From positions 127,306,667-127,370,666 of the forward strand of contig CM075673.1 of NCBI GenBank assembly GCA_037962975.1: a stretch of 64,000 nt of DNA, given 5' to 3'. The stretch is from Clitoria ternatea (lineage: Eukaryota; Streptophyta; Magnoliopsida; Fabales; Fabaceae). The translations under genes and the position numbers were made by a program. Of the stretch, positions 46,101 through 58,613 are shown piece by piece (the first letter of the stretch is position 1; each line of letters starts with the position of its first letter). The notes below the pieces were generated by a model. The model worked only from the letters and a program-made list of their open reading frames with translations. It had not been told where the DNA came from and did no database searches.

Positions 46101-46626
46101 GTTGGGTTATACCTTGTGTGGTGTCGTCCTCATTATGCTGCCTCGGGAAGATTATCCTTTGGTTTCTGCAATCCACTAACACCTTGTTGGCTGAAAGCCA
46201 ATCTATTCCGAGCACAATATCAAGATTCTTTAAAGGTATGCACACCAAATCGAAAGTGAAACTCCGATCACACAACACAAATGTCACATCCTTACATATT
46301 GACGATGTCAACACTTTAGGGCCAGTCGGATTGGCCACTTCCAAAGTCCGATCCATAAACACAGTCGGCAACTTTAAACGCTTTACACACTCATCAGCTA
46401 TAAAAGAATGGGTGGCTCCCGAATCGAAAACAACATTAAGTGTATGACTACCGAGTGAGCACTTACATTGTACCAGGTCATTTGCTTGTGCAGCACCCTC
46501 TGTGTTGATGGCGTAGACTATCCCCACTGCTGGTTGGTCGGTATTCTTCTCTCGATTACTTGAAGCAAGCATTATGTTTCCTCTGGCGCTGTTGCCTCTG
46601 CCGCCCGGTCGTTGGTTATCATTCAC
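43122..46626 (-). pseudogene. Broken Pol of element C (PR-RT-RH-IN-chromodomain)
   Basis: Minus strand, colinear with Pol of A. Block 46626-45115 has protease (VVFDSGATHSFIA) and reverse transcriptase (VFIDDILVYS). A TGA just after CENSF separates it from RNase H and the integrase zinc region in 45099-44356 (YCDASG, HKSLLSIHPGA). The frame then shifts near 44350; integrase continues with a TGA near 44173 and an open block 44113-43424 holding SDRD and SERT (Asp, Glu) plus the GPYEVLKRV segment. A TGA at about 43424 and another frameshift near 43220 split the chromodomain (KRLRSKNVQL, then TWEREDAM in the new frame). Inactive despite conserved catalytic residues. Confidence 0.92.
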
Positions 46627-46680
46627 TCGGTTTCTCCCTTGGGAACCTCCTTGACGTACGCTGGTGTTTTCTTGACGGAG

Positions 46681-47562
46681 TTAGGGGCAATCGGGGCGAA
46701 TGTGTCCTCTTTTATTACAATGGAAGCACACCATTTCACTATTGTTGTTGCAGTCTCGGGCATAGTGGTTTCCTCCACACTTGAAACATTTTCCGTCTCC
46801 TACTACTGGTCGTCTTTCAGACTGATTCCGTCCTCCAAATCCAGAAAAAGATTTGTTTCTACCAACGTTGCTTGGCCTCTTGAAGCGGGATTGCTGGGGC
46901 CTCAAAGAATGGTTAGCTCTGCTGCTCTGGCCCGAATGGGCCTTGTCATCCTCCTCAAATATCCTACACTTATTTACTAATGCAGGAAAACTCCGTATCT
47001 CTTGGTATCTACAAGCTCTCTTAATATCAGATCTTAATCCATTCTCAAACTTAAGGCACTTGGAACTCTCCGTCCCAGGTTGTTGGAAGGGTGGGTAGAA
47101 TAAACACAACTCTTTGAATCTGGTCGCGTACTCCTCCATAGTCATGGAGCCTTGTTTCAACTCCATAAACTCCAACTCCTTCCGACTCCTTACTGTGTCG
47201 GGGAAGTACTTCTCCAAGAAGCATGTCTTGAAATCGTTCCACGTCAGCTGAGCATCATCGTCAGGGAATCGGTTTTTGGCTATCTTCCACCAGTTTTCCG
47301 CCTCGTCTCGCAGCATGTACACTGCACACTCTACCTTCTGGGCCTCGGTACAGCGAAGACCCCCAAAAATCCTTTCCAGCTCCTGGGTCCACTTAAACGC
47401 TGCTTTAGGATTCCATCCTCCTAGAAATTCACTCGGCTTCCTCTTTAGGAAGCGGTCCAGCACTTGGCCTTCCTCAGCTCGAGGCTGGCCCTGCCTCTCA
47501 AACACGTCTGCAAAGCGTTGGAATGCCGTGGCTATAGCCTCCATGCTTTGGCGATGCATCAT
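46681..47562 (-). CDS. Gag of element C, ended by an in-frame stop
   Basis: 293 residues: capsid domain (KWTQELERIFGGLRCTEAQKV, EAENWW, FLEKYFPDTV, LEFMELKQGSMTMEEYA) and two zinc knuckles, CFKCGGNHYARDC and CFHCNKRGHIRPDC. The product stops immediately after the second knuckle (TAA at 46678-46680) in the same frame as protease, so gag and pol were one frame. Start ATG at 47562 follows a ~270 bp leader after the primer site. Unlike A, there is no Asn run at the N-terminus. Confidence 0.9.
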   Translation of the reverse strand: MMHRQSMEAIATAFQRFADVFERQGQPRAEEGQVLDRFLKRKPSEFLGGWNPKAAFKWTQELERIFGGLRCTEAQKVECAVYMLRDEAENWWKIAKNRFPDDDAQLTWNDFKTCFLEKYFPDTVRSRKELEFMELKQGSMTMEEYATRFKELCLFYPPFQQPGTESSKCLKFENGLRSDIKRACRYQEIRSFPALVNKCRIFEEDDKAHSGQSSRANHSLRPQQSRFKRPSNVGRNKSFSGFGGRNQSERRPVVGDGKCFKCGGNHYARDCNNNSEMVCFHCNKRGHIRPDCP

Positions 47563-47830
47563 CCCTTATCCTGAAATTAACACCCTTCAAGGATAAGTAT
47601 ACCAAGCCACTTACCACCGATCGGATTTCAACCTAATGTTCAGTAACTTAGCACACCATACTATTTCTGTATGCTACCCAACCAATCGGACCAGGAGGGG
47701 GAACAACCTCTTATCCACAAGTCATTATCAATCAGGTTCAACTAACATCACAATCAGAATGACCACTCAGTCAGAAGCACACAATCGCTTACACTCGGTA
47801 AGCGTACCTTGGCCTTGGACCTTTCGGTCT

Positions 47831-47842
47831 GCTCTGATACCA
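47831..47842 (-). other. Primer binding site of C (tRNA-iMet type)
   Basis: TGGTATCAGAGC on the minus strand, three bases from the 5' LTR. Confidence 0.93.
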
Positions 47843-49748
47843 AAATGTAACACCCTAATTTAAACAAATCATAGACAAGAAAAACAGGGAAATTTTTTTC
47901 ACAATTAAAAGAAGATCAGAATGCCTTGGCACAAGAAAATGAGAGGAGAAGAAGAACAAGAGAGATAAAACCGATTCAGAGGAACTGACAGCGGAAGAAA
48001 AGGAAATCGCTTAGGCGAACCACGCAGCAACGCATACTCGCTCAAGCGAGAGCTCCTCTCGGTATCCGCTCGCTTCACTCGGCATTTCCGCACTCGGATT
48101 CCAGCGCCTAGTTCCCTCGGAAGAGTCCGATCTCGGTTCACTCGGATTTGGCTCATGCACTCACTAGTCCCACTCGGAAATGTAATTTATTCCACGGCTT
48201 CAACACGCAGAACACATGCACGAATGATACGGGAATGGCCCTCACTATCACTCACTCGGAATCTATGAGAACTCCTCACTCGGAACAACCTTCGCGCCCT
48301 TTTTGTCACTCGGAGTATCTTACCTAGTTTTCACTCGGTAACCATAACCTTCCACCTCTCAATATCCTACCAAGTTAAGACTCACTCAGATTCTTTCCTT
48401 ACCAACAGTCTACTACAGTAGGGTCCCCTAGGGTCTAAGGTGTCACTCTCCAGTCGGAAAACCATCACTCAGCAATCTCTCACTCGGGGATCATTGACTA
48501 TTCCACGCTCGGGAAGATTCCTAGCAGCTAGTCGTTGGGGCAGTCTTCTACGTCAATCCCTACTCGGAGCTATCTAATTTCCCTCACTCAGAACGTCTGA
48601 ATCTCTTCCACTCGGTGACAGAATCGTAAACTCGCCCTCCAGACCATGCATTGGCTTCCTTCATGTTGAGTTATGTTATTTCCTACACATTCGGGACTAT
48701 GAACGCACATATATTTAAGGATCACCCAGACATTTCACAGCATGAGATAGACATGCAACATGACATAAGCATAGGCATATATATATATAAGTGTATATCA
48801 TAATTTTACAACCACGAAGTCATGTTCCCATTCCAAGGAATTCAACTCTGTTTAAAAAGGCTAACAACAAAACATGAGCCGGCCAAGGCTTAACTCAAAA
48901 CACTATATGCAGCATATGCACAGTCAAGATATTCCATAGTGCATTAGCACTTCACCCGGCATTTCAGCTCCTCCTCCAATCCTCATTACGAGAGATGTTC
49001 ACTGAAAATTGCCACAGCAGGGGTGAGCATCTTAAATTTTAAATGATAGATACTGACTCAGGTTGCCTCACACTTATACAACAATATATATATATATATA
49101 TGCACAATTATACATGGTAACAATTACAGTCAGGGCAATATCAATCAGCCAGAACACACACAAGATCCTTACCGATCGGGATTCATCAGATATCACTCGG
49201 CCCTTCACACGCATCAACTTGATGATATCATCATACAACAATCAGTAGTATTATATTGAGATCCGTGAATTAGAATGCATCTTTTGAACATTATCAATCA
49301 GAATCCATAGTCCTCACTCGGCTATACATATATATATGTAACTCTCCAATACATAACATACATTCATGGAATAGATTTCAATCAGCATTAACAGCATATC
49401 CACACGGAATAGCACACTCGGTCATGAGTACATATATGTATGTATATATATCATCTTACTAACACCGTCACAAGCATAATTAATTCTACACAAAATCAGT
49501 AGCAATATAAACACAGATTATTCACTCGGTTATATACATTCATCCTTTCGATAACGTAGTCACCTGCATGATCAATCCCAAACAATATCAGCAGTTAAAA
49601 CAGAGTGATTCACTCGGTTATAAACATTCATCATCTCATTAACACCTTCGCATGCATAACCTATTCCAAACAATATCAACAGTTACTAGGCACATAGCAT
49701 TTCACTCAGTTCCGCATTCATGTGTATCGGTTTAGACGTTGCAATGTA

Positions 49749-50000
49749 GGCTCTCAGCCTTTTTGTACATAGCTCTCAGCTATCAAATCAGCTCCCAGCT
49801 GCTTGGCCGTTTTACAGGTACCCAACCGTTTGCCCACAGGTGACACCAACGCTCTCAGCGCCAACGGAGGTGTTCACAGGCAGCCCGAGTCCCACTCAAG
49901 GCTACCTTGAGTCCCACTCAAGGATGTCATAGTGTCCCACGCTTTATAACCGATGGTAGTGTCCCACACTACGTGCTCCCAGCACAACGCATCCCATGCG
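49749..50000 (-). repeat. TCCCA-loop hairpin series, 5' LTR of C
   Basis: Same series as 41637-41889, including CAGC-TCCCA-GCTG near 49790-49802, which is mutated in the other LTR. AGCG-TCCCA-CGCT is AGTG-TCCCA-CGCT here. Confidence 0.8.
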
Positions 50001-50953
50001 CCACACGTGGATTCATCACACAACATAGAGTTCATGCACACACCCTTCACTCGGTTATACATATTTCACATGCAGTCGGTAATACACATTTCCAAGATTC
50101 CACGTATTAATTTATCACACACATACTTCCATGCAATCATCATCATAGCTCTATTAACAACATATGAGTCCAATGCAACCGGTGTCAATCAATATCAAGC
50201 TTCTAACAGCATTCTTATCAACTCCATCATAACATGCACTCGGTATACAGCAGTATCAGAACTTACTCAACATATGCATCCATATGAAAATCAACAGGTT
50301 CAAACAAACATTCCAATCAGCACAACATAATATGCAGTCGGTATACAACAGTGTCAAGACTTAATCAACGCATGCATACATATGAACATGAACGGATTCA
50401 ACAAAGCATTCTAGTCAACACAACATAACATGCAATCGGGTTCTGTGATATCGGAACTCAAACAACGCATGCATCTTCAAGGATGAAATAACATGCAACA
50501 TTCACCCTCACTTATCTTACACTCCGGCATTCCACATGCAAGCATATCATACAACAAGATACAAAATCGTCATTATTAACACTCGAAACCCGTTCATAAC
50601 CCATGCATTTAACATGTAAGGTACTCCCCCTACCAACTACGAGACTCCGAGGGACTTTTCTGCTTGGGTGTTGATTCTCTTCCTCGCTGCTTCACTCAAC
50701 GCTTCCACTCGCCTAGCCTTTACTTGAATGCTACTGCCCTCCACGAGTGGTGCAAGGCTGTTTCTGCTTCTGCTTCGATGCTCGTTTACTACTCGTGTGA
50801 GGGAGCTCTGACTCCTCTGCAACACCGTCACTCGGCTTCCGAAACAGGGAATGGAACAGAGAATAGAGAAGGAGAAGAGAAGAAGGAAGAAGAAGAAGAA
50901 AAAGAAACTTGCAGGGGATTCTGAAGAACGAATGCAAGGAAGGCCATCGTCCA

Positions 50954-50961
50954 CTTATAAA
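50954..50961 (-). promoter_or_regulatory. TATA-like box, 5' LTR of C
   Basis: TTTATAAG on the minus strand; the copy that would drive genomic RNA of C. Confidence 0.5.
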
Positions 50962-51182
50962 CACATGCATGAGGGAAGGAATGGTGGGGTGGGAAAACGT
51001 GAGGAGTAGTCTGCTCACGTCACCCAGTCCCATCAGCACCCACTAAAGCCAATCCTCCTTTTAAATCCGCACACCCTTTGATTAATTAAATTAATGGTAA
51101 TTAATGATCAAATTCCCACTTCTGAAATTATTATTTTAATGGCTTTATTCACCCGGTACATTATTAAAATTGGGATGTTACA

Positions 51183-51187
51183 AAGTC
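51183..51187. other. Target site duplication of C, right (AAGTC)
   Basis: One mismatch to AAATC at 39728-39732. Followed by AGGATGTTACA, the displaced end of the G LTR. Confidence 0.8.
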
Positions 51188-51198
51188 AGGATGTTACA

Positions 51199-54100
51199 AT
51201 TCTCCCCCACTTCAAAGAATTTCATCCTCGAAATTCAACACAAACTTATCCCAACAAACAGTTCCGAATATCGCTGACATGCACTCTAAAAAATTACACA
51301 TCTATGCTTCCCACGCATTCACTGACTGGTTTATAATTCCATTCGGTATAATCACCTCTCAAGCAGTTTACCGACCGCCCCACAATTCCAGTCGGCAAAA
51401 ACACTAAAGTCCGGTCCTACCTGATTACAACCTCATCATATAATTCAATATATTCGGGGATTCCATTTTTAAAACGCATAAGTTACCCCATTTAACTCTA
51501 CCAATTCACCCTAACCGATGGTACCGCTAGTTCTTTGGCCGCTCGGCCCTACACACTCAACGCCAATCGGTGTACATCCACCAATACTTCCTCCAATTCA
51601 TAGGAGTCATTCGGCACAATCATGTACTCACACTGAGTATAAGCTCTAAATTATGTCACATAAGACACATTATGGACGCTAATTAACCAGCTGGGAAGAA
51701 TCTAGTCGGTAAACAACATTACCGATCCCCACCAATACTCACTATTGTCCGATTTATCTCAGATTAAACCCTCGGATATTCAACATCCGATCACTAAATC
51801 TCTTCTTTAAAACCATGATATATCTTAGTAATACCGAGACATGTGCATCAATTAGCACTGTTTGCCTGAATTTACCTCATACAGGCACCACACTCAGTTC
51901 TAAAATCTCAGATTTCTAACCATTCCTTCGGCTAATTCCAAGCCTATACCCAGAGAATGTCACTCGGATCTCTCAATCAAGAGGGTTGTTCGGGGTTTAA
52001 GGGCAATTCTCGCCCAGAAATCTTTCCACTTACAAAATTTTCACTCAGCATTCAAGCCTACATCAAATACAAATCTGAGTTCAAACTCAGCAGCTCTAAA
52101 CATCAACCCAAGCACAACTATGAATAAATTTTCCTCTCGGGTATCTACTCCTCTCGGGAGCCAATCATTCATAAACTTCCCTATTTCAGGTTCTATTTCC
52201 CATCTAGAAATACCTTTTCTTCAGGAGAAAGGTTAATCAGTGGAACATCATACGGGTGTTGGGAATTTCACCCTCGATACTTTTCTACTTGGAACCGTTC
52301 CACACGGTACCTAACCACTCGGAAGTATTACATATCATACTCCGAGACACACACCCCAAAAGTCACACGACTCGGAAATATTTTCACACGGATTTCGTCT
52401 AACACAAAAGTGTCATTCGGACACAGTTCCTTAACTTAATAACGACTCCCCAAAATGATGTTTCACTCGGAACATCATATCTTCACTTCTCTCAGTAGTC
52501 CTTTCTCCCAGAAGATTCGACTCGGAATTATCTCCACTCTATCACACTCGGAAACATACTATCCTTACCTGAGTGAATTCTCACTTCATCATTTATTCCA
52601 GCTCAGAGTCCTGATCCTTCACTAAATCCACAGTATCACTCGGTTAGACCCATAAAACTTCCAATCTCCGTGACAGACTTGGGTCATACCTATACCATCA
52701 CTACTATCACCTTAAATGGACCGACGATAACGCCATCCTTGGAGGTCATGAGTTCCAGAAGTTGGGTCCCATCCAACCCAGAGTCATACATTGACACTCA
52801 GCAACTAACTGCTCCCCTTCAGTATTACAGTACTATATGGAGATGCTCTTCATGCTCCTGGCATAACTCGGAAAAATTCTAAAAATCATCAATGAATATT
52901 TTACAGACTGATCTAGGTAAGATTTGGAGATACTGTTCGTACAACCATGAACACCGCCTGCACATTTACCACCTATCCAAAGTGGTCCTAACAATTCCTG
53001 GACGCTGTTCCAGGGGTATCTGAAACCTTAATCTGGTTTAATAATATTCCGACTGCAATTTAATTTAGAAAGAACTGAGTCACCTCACAACTGATCAACC
53101 AGATCATCAGCACTCGGAAGTGGGTATTATTCCCTGTAATTAACTCATCCAATCGGTGGTAATCAAGGCATAACCTCTACCACCACCACTCTCCTCGACT
53201 AGCAACATCAAGCACTCTTGTCTGAAGGATCATCCTTCTATTCTGACATTCAACCATCATTTAATAGCCAATTCACACCGAAACAATCTTTGATCCTCTC
53301 GGAGGTACGCACACCAGAGTTAAAAATAAATCCTCTTCTCTCATTTTGATACACTACCAATTACTATCCACTCGGCACAACCCTCATCTTCACTCAGAAC
53401 AGCCCGATAGACTCACCATCACCATAAGCAGCTACAACCTCACCTGCCCGACCTATGAATTGCTGCATCTGACTTATAGGATGACGTCTCATTCCTATAG
53501 GGTTACAACAATTACATAGAGTCGCTGCAAAAGTGTACGCTGCCACAATACCTATGGTATGCAGAGTCATCTCGGAGCAGGACACCTTGCACTCTTATCG
53601 CTCACACTGACCAGACTCTCTCAAATAACACTAATCCACATATATTCACATGAAAATTAATGACAGTCACACACACGTCTACAAGCAACACATTTTACAC
53701 CAACATCAACATTATGCACCGTCTAGGGCACTTCATGCGATAACAATTATAAACATCAGTTATTACTACTGTAAAATTATATAATAACAATAGATTTCTG
53801 ACCCTCACAGGGTTCATACTTTATCACTATTCATAATCTAGTGCAACACGCCTGATGACAATCATCAAATAGCAGCTACCATCACATAAAATGGCATAAT
53901 CAACAATTGGCTTCCGGCCATCACCGGGTAATTATCTCATCTTTAATCTTACTCGTCACAAACCCTTGGCCAACCCGTCTAGTATTCCTTCGTTTCATTA
54001 CTCATCACTGGCCATCGATCACTTAAGCCTAGGAAATCCAATACGCTCGCTTAGACATATAACTCGGATTATAATATGACTCTCACTCACATAACAGGTC

Positions 54101-55301
54101 TCTGCATCGGTAAACCTTTCATCAATCATAAGCATAATACACCAGTGAACGTACAGTCATCATTATATTATTTCTATAATTATCATATTCAACTCCAAGC
54201 GTACTCAGATTTCAACCTTACCATTCACTATTAATCAAGTATCCCATTTATTATTTGCATTTCACCCTAGGACAATTCAAGCCTCAACTATCTATCACAC
54301 AATTACTTTACTCGATTCAACTATCCGTAAGGTTCAACAAATCCTCCGACTCGAAAGTCTCTGGGTCGCCTAGTACCCGCCATGGGGCACTCCCACAACA
54401 TCTAATTATCACCAAGCCTAGACCACCAGGGTCTGGTTCCACAAGGTCAGACAGCATAAGAATACATATTAAATCTAGTCGGGGTTACCACACCTTATAA
54501 GTCACCAATAAATCACTATTCACCCAGTTTTCCAATCCCTCGGTACCCAACTCAACAACATCCGACCAATCATACATGATCATACTTAATCAACTGGGTC
54601 ACCATGCCTAATGGCCTAACTTTTAACCAATCGTTCACTCATTTTTCGCAAGCCAGAAACCGAGGCACTAACTCAATCCACACGTACTAGGATTCACACT
54701 TAATTAGCTATCACACAACCAGATTCCCATCTTAGGAACTGCAACAATTCACTTATCCCACATACTACATAAGGTTCTCGTGCCAGGGAATACAAATCTC
54801 ATCCCATACACATGGTACAACCGGTTAGCTGAATTCGAACTTACCACACTAGGGGTTCCTTCAATATTATTCATCTACTCGACTCAAACATACGAGTTTG
54901 AATCCGATCAACCAACATGCCTCGGCTAGAAGCCACTAGCATGGCTCACACAAAAGTCCTGGCCAATTAATCCGACCTCTACCTATATAAGGGTCTCAAT
55001 ATATATATATATATATATCCTTCACTTTATCTCTTTCTAATCCACCCAGACTTAGAATAACCTCTAAGTATTCCATAAATAACCGAACCAGGGTAGTAAG
55101 CAAGTCTTCTACCCCCAATTAATATCATAACAGTAGTACCTTTCACTACTGTCCCCAACAACATATAGGCATATAATCACACAATTCATGGTTACACATG
55201 TATCAATTCCAACAGAATACCACAAACAATGATGACAACCGGTCATATTGCACTCAACCGCCCACTCACAGTAGGCATACCTTGGCCATGGACCTTTTGG
55301 T
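51199..55301 (-). pseudogene. Decayed internal region of element G
   Basis: Begins with a purine tract (minus GTGGGGGAGAAT) and FEDEI-like text shared with the end of C pol, and ends with a leader matching that of C (TACCTTGGCC...TTTTGGTCT). No frame exceeds ~80 codons on the element strand. It holds at least ten CACTCGG motifs and an AT run at about 54999-55017. Apart from the RT trace listed separately I recognise no domain; gag is not identifiable. Confidence 0.7.
52640..53240 (-). pseudogene. Reverse transcriptase remnant in element G
   Basis: Colinear nucleotide similarity to C pol 45230-45850. Examples are GACAGACTTGGGTC near 52672 (C: GAGACTGACTTGGGTC), CTCTTCATGCTCC near 52846 (C: GTTCTTCATGCTCC), CATCAATGAA near 52888 and TGATCAACCAGATCATC near 53093 (C: TTGGTCAATGAGGTCATC). 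Frames are lost by many indels. Confidence 0.65.
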
Positions 55302-55315
55302 CTACTCTGATACCA
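55302..55315 (-). other. Primer binding site of G
   Basis: Minus TGGTATCAGAGTAG; the first 11 bases match the tRNA-iMet site of A and C, three bases from the LTR. Confidence 0.85.
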
Positions 55316-57000
55316 AAATAAAACATCCTTACTTAGTTAAAATAAATCCGAAACAAGGGAAAATTTTTTTTTCCAAAAATAAATCAAGTAGTCGGGTAAT
55401 TTAAAAACAACATAAAGGCAAGGAAGCAAAACCGACAGCGGAATAACAAGCTTCAGCGAAGAGCCCCCACAAAACGTTCACTCGCTCAAGCGAGATCCAA
55501 CTCCGCCTGAGCGAGACAGCCCAACACGCTTGGGCGAACACTCATTCGCTTAAGCGAAGCTAGCCCAAAAGCCTTCCATCTGTTCACACTCGCAGGGGCG
55601 AATCCGTATTCGCTGAGGCGAGAAGCCACACTCGGTAATTCCCATCACTCGGAACCTGGGGTTCCATTCATTCGGGAACAACCCCAATACACATGCCTCC
55701 CTCGGAAGCCCATGTTTAATTCCTTATGTTTATCCACAGAGGTCACACACATAAGACCCACTTGGAAAATAATAATTATTCAACCCGAAATCTATAGACT
55801 TCCCTCACTTGGATATCACCCAATCAAATACCACTCGGTATACCTAAACCTCAATACAATCGGAATGTATTTCACATTCGTCACTCGGCATATATTTACT
55901 TCTCCCAATCGGAGAACACATAGACCTTCCTTCACTCAGAAGGGGTCTCCCCAATTAAATTCCATTCGGGTTTACTCTATCCCCACATCACTCGGAGGAA
56001 TTTACTAAGTTAAGTCTCACTCGGCTTATATATATCTCATACACTTAGAATATATCCCAATCTCAACCATTACAACATTCCTTACCTCTGAGGTGGTTCA
56101 CTCGGATTTATCTAATAATTAGCCACTCGAAATATATACATAGCCTCACACGGAAATGGCTCTCACCACAATATTCCACTCCGAATTCATTGACTTAGTA
56201 CTATTCATTCAATCATCACATCCTAACCGACTCAAATACATGTTACCAATGTAAACCGTATATATATATATATATATATATATAAACATGCACTCGGAAT
56301 ACTGATAACTCGGATTTCTTATACATATAAATTTGTATTCATTATACAACATTCTTAAGAGCCGGCCAAGGCTTTAACATATCCATATACAATCGGTACA
56401 GTATACTTTGTACACTACAACAACACAGATACCCATCACTCGGGTTTAGGCCTTCACATCATTTTGAGTCCGACCTGCATATACTGAAAAATGGTGTAGG
56501 GGTGAGCTTTTACATATAAAATGTTAGTTATTGGCTCAGATTTAATTCTCAATTCTCAGCTATATAATAACATCACTCATTTGGATTCATGCAATTCAGT
56601 CAGGATTAAGTAATTCATATCATTCATAATCACATATGCTCACAGTCATAACACACCTTGCACTCGGAAACGGTACTAATGTACATACAGATACTCAGTC
56701 GGATTTCATACCAATTATTCATGGCTATATTACTCATATTGTTCACTACAGCATGCACCATAACCATAACATCATATTGCATTCGGCAATAGCATCAATA
56801 TATATGTACTCATCCAATCGGGTTTACTTAACTCAATTCTAAACTGTATCAAAGATTTCATTCACAATATCATATCCACATATTCATGTAATTCACATTG
56901 AGCTCAATGACAATCATAAGTGTGCACACAGATATTCAATCAGGTCCGCTTCGCGTGTTATCGGTTTTTATCGTTACAACGTAGGCTCCCAACCTTTTAT

Positions 57001-57228
57001 TCAGCTCCCAGCTGACTTGGCCGTTTTACTGGTACCAAACCGTTTGCCCTCACTTGTAACACCAACACTCTCAGTGTCAACAGCGGTGTTACGGGAAGCC
57101 CTGAGTCCCACTCAGTCGGCTTGCCTTGAGTCCCACTCAAGGTCTTAACAGCATCCCATGCTTTTAATAACTGATTCAATGGTAGTGTCCCACACTACAT
57201 GCTCTCAGCATTCAATGCATCTCATGCA
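57001..57228 (-). repeat. TCCCA-loop hairpin series, 5' LTR of G
   Basis: TCAGC-TCCCA-GCTGA (57001-57015), ACACT-CTC-AGTGT (about 57065-57077), CTGAG-TCCCA-CTCAG (57101-57115), CCTTGAG-TCCCA-CTCAAGG, AGCA-TCCCA-TGCT, GTAGTG-TCCCA-CACTAC, ATGC-TCTCA-GCAT and TGCA-TCTCA-TGCA (ending 57228). All stems are perfect. Confidence 0.82.
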
Positions 57229-58433
57229 CCACGCGCGGAATGATCATACATCATAGATTTCACACAGCATATACTTTTACTCGGAAATCCACATTTTCAT
57301 CACATACATCACATGCCTTTTAATTTAAAAGCCCCAACAGGGGTTAACACCACAGTTCTCATGTTATGCACTCAGCATTCAATGTCAGTAACATGCATCC
57401 TGTACTTTTAAACACAAAGTCACATACGAAACAAGCTTAGCAAGCTCATACATCTCATGTACTCGACAATCCATTCTTTTGTTTCATGCATAACATGTCT
57501 TTTTAATATGAGAATTCCCAAACAGGGGTCGACCAACAATTTACACATATACACTCAGTATTTGAATCATCAATAACATGCATTTCACACGGTTAAACCT
57601 AAACCACGCATTGGAATCAGTATAACAAATTCATACACTCGGTAATTCAAAAGATTCAACATGCATTTCAGTATAAACATCAAACAGATATTTTTCCACT
57701 GCCTCACAATAAAATACGCTCGGCAATCACCATAATAGCATACACATACATTCACTTTGCATTCTCATGATCATCTACACACATCTCATGAACGGAAACC
57801 AACATGCACCACACATTCGGCTACCACTCAATCACAGTACCATAATCAACAAATTACTAGTGCAACGCAACACAGTGAAGAGATTTCACCTGGTATCCGT
57901 CCATAAACCACGCATTTGAGATGTAAGTTAGCTCTCCCTACCTAGAATGAAGATCCCAGAAGCTCCTCGGCCTACGGCTTCTCAATCAGGCATCCGTGCC
58001 TCCAGTCATCCATCGGCGCTCTACTCTCAACTTTGGGAGAATCAACACTGCTTCCTCCCAAGGAGCTCTGCTACCAAAGCACTCAACGCTCTTGCATGTA
58101 AGGACAGTGGGGAGTTCAAGTCTCCGAAGCACACGCTGTCCTATTACTCGGTCCAGTGGAGGGTTCCCAAGCCTACGAGACACACAGCGCTCTGCACCCT
58201 CTCTTGAGCAGCCTCGTCTTACCAAAAGTAGAACAACTCTACAACTCTGAGGTACGTCAACGCTTCCCACACATCCACTCAAAATCCCGTTAGCCTTCGA
58301 GTGAAAGAAGAGGGTAAAGAAGAAGAAAAATAGTAGAAAAGAAGAGGCCAGATGCATGCACGAAGAAAGATGTCCAGCTTTCAAGTTTTTCCAGCAGCAT
58401 GAATAAAAATAAGGGAAAGAGAGAGCTGAAGTT

Positions 58434-58441
58434 CTTTTATA
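58434..58441 (-). promoter_or_regulatory. TATA box, 5' LTR of G
   Basis: TATAAAAG on the minus strand, about 167 bp into the LTR; transcript would start near 58405 and run leftward through the hairpin series. Confidence 0.65.
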
Positions 58442-58608
58442 CCACCAGGGGCACATGCATCCTTTCACCTGGCATTATTATTATTATTATTATTTATTCA
58501 ATGACCTCTAACTAATCAGCAATTAGTCTAATCAACCATTAATCTTAATTCTGTAATTAACCCTTAATTAATGGCTTAATCTCAATCGGTAAAAATCAGG
58601 ATGTTACA

Positions 58609-58613
58609 GATGA
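58609..58613. other. Target site duplication of G, right (GATGA)
   Basis: Pairs with 36480-36484. Confidence 0.88.

Larger units (their letters stand above)
39733..51182 (-). mobile_element. Element C: Tekay-type Ty3 retrotransposon
   Basis: 11,450 bp with 3377 and 3337 bp LTRs (TGTAACACCC...GATGTTACA on +), tRNA-iMet primer site, gag-pol on the minus strand and polypurine tract. Youngest of the right-hand nest, since it lies within the LTR of G. LTRs are nearly identical by eye; a notable difference is a shorter GAA-rich tract in the right copy. Coding region has four stops and two frameshifts. Confidence 0.94.
47846..51182 (-). repeat. 5' LTR of element C
   Basis: Direct repeat of 39733-43109, with the same internal order. 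The AT run near 49084-49101 is longer and that near 48777-48789 shorter than in the other copy. Confidence 0.95.
36485..58608 (-). mobile_element. Element G: decayed Tekay-family LTR element containing element C
   Basis: LTRs 36485-39732 (plus 51188-51198) and 55319-58608, primer site 55302-55315, purine tract 51199-51210, GATGA duplications. LTR ends read TGTAAC...GTTTTA on the minus strand, so the terminal dinucleotide is TA, not CA, in both copies. The internal region (about 4.1 kb) has no long frame, only faint RT similarity to C. It probably moved using proteins from relatives such as C. Confidence 0.88.
55319..58608 (-). repeat. 5' LTR of element G
   Basis: 3290 bp direct repeat of the left LTR. 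It has a longer AT run (about 56258-56285) than the left copy and a more intact hairpin series. Confidence 0.92.

Noticed and set aside
47831..47842. tRNA gene fragment
   Set aside because: Only the 12-base primer complement is present; no cloverleaf around it.
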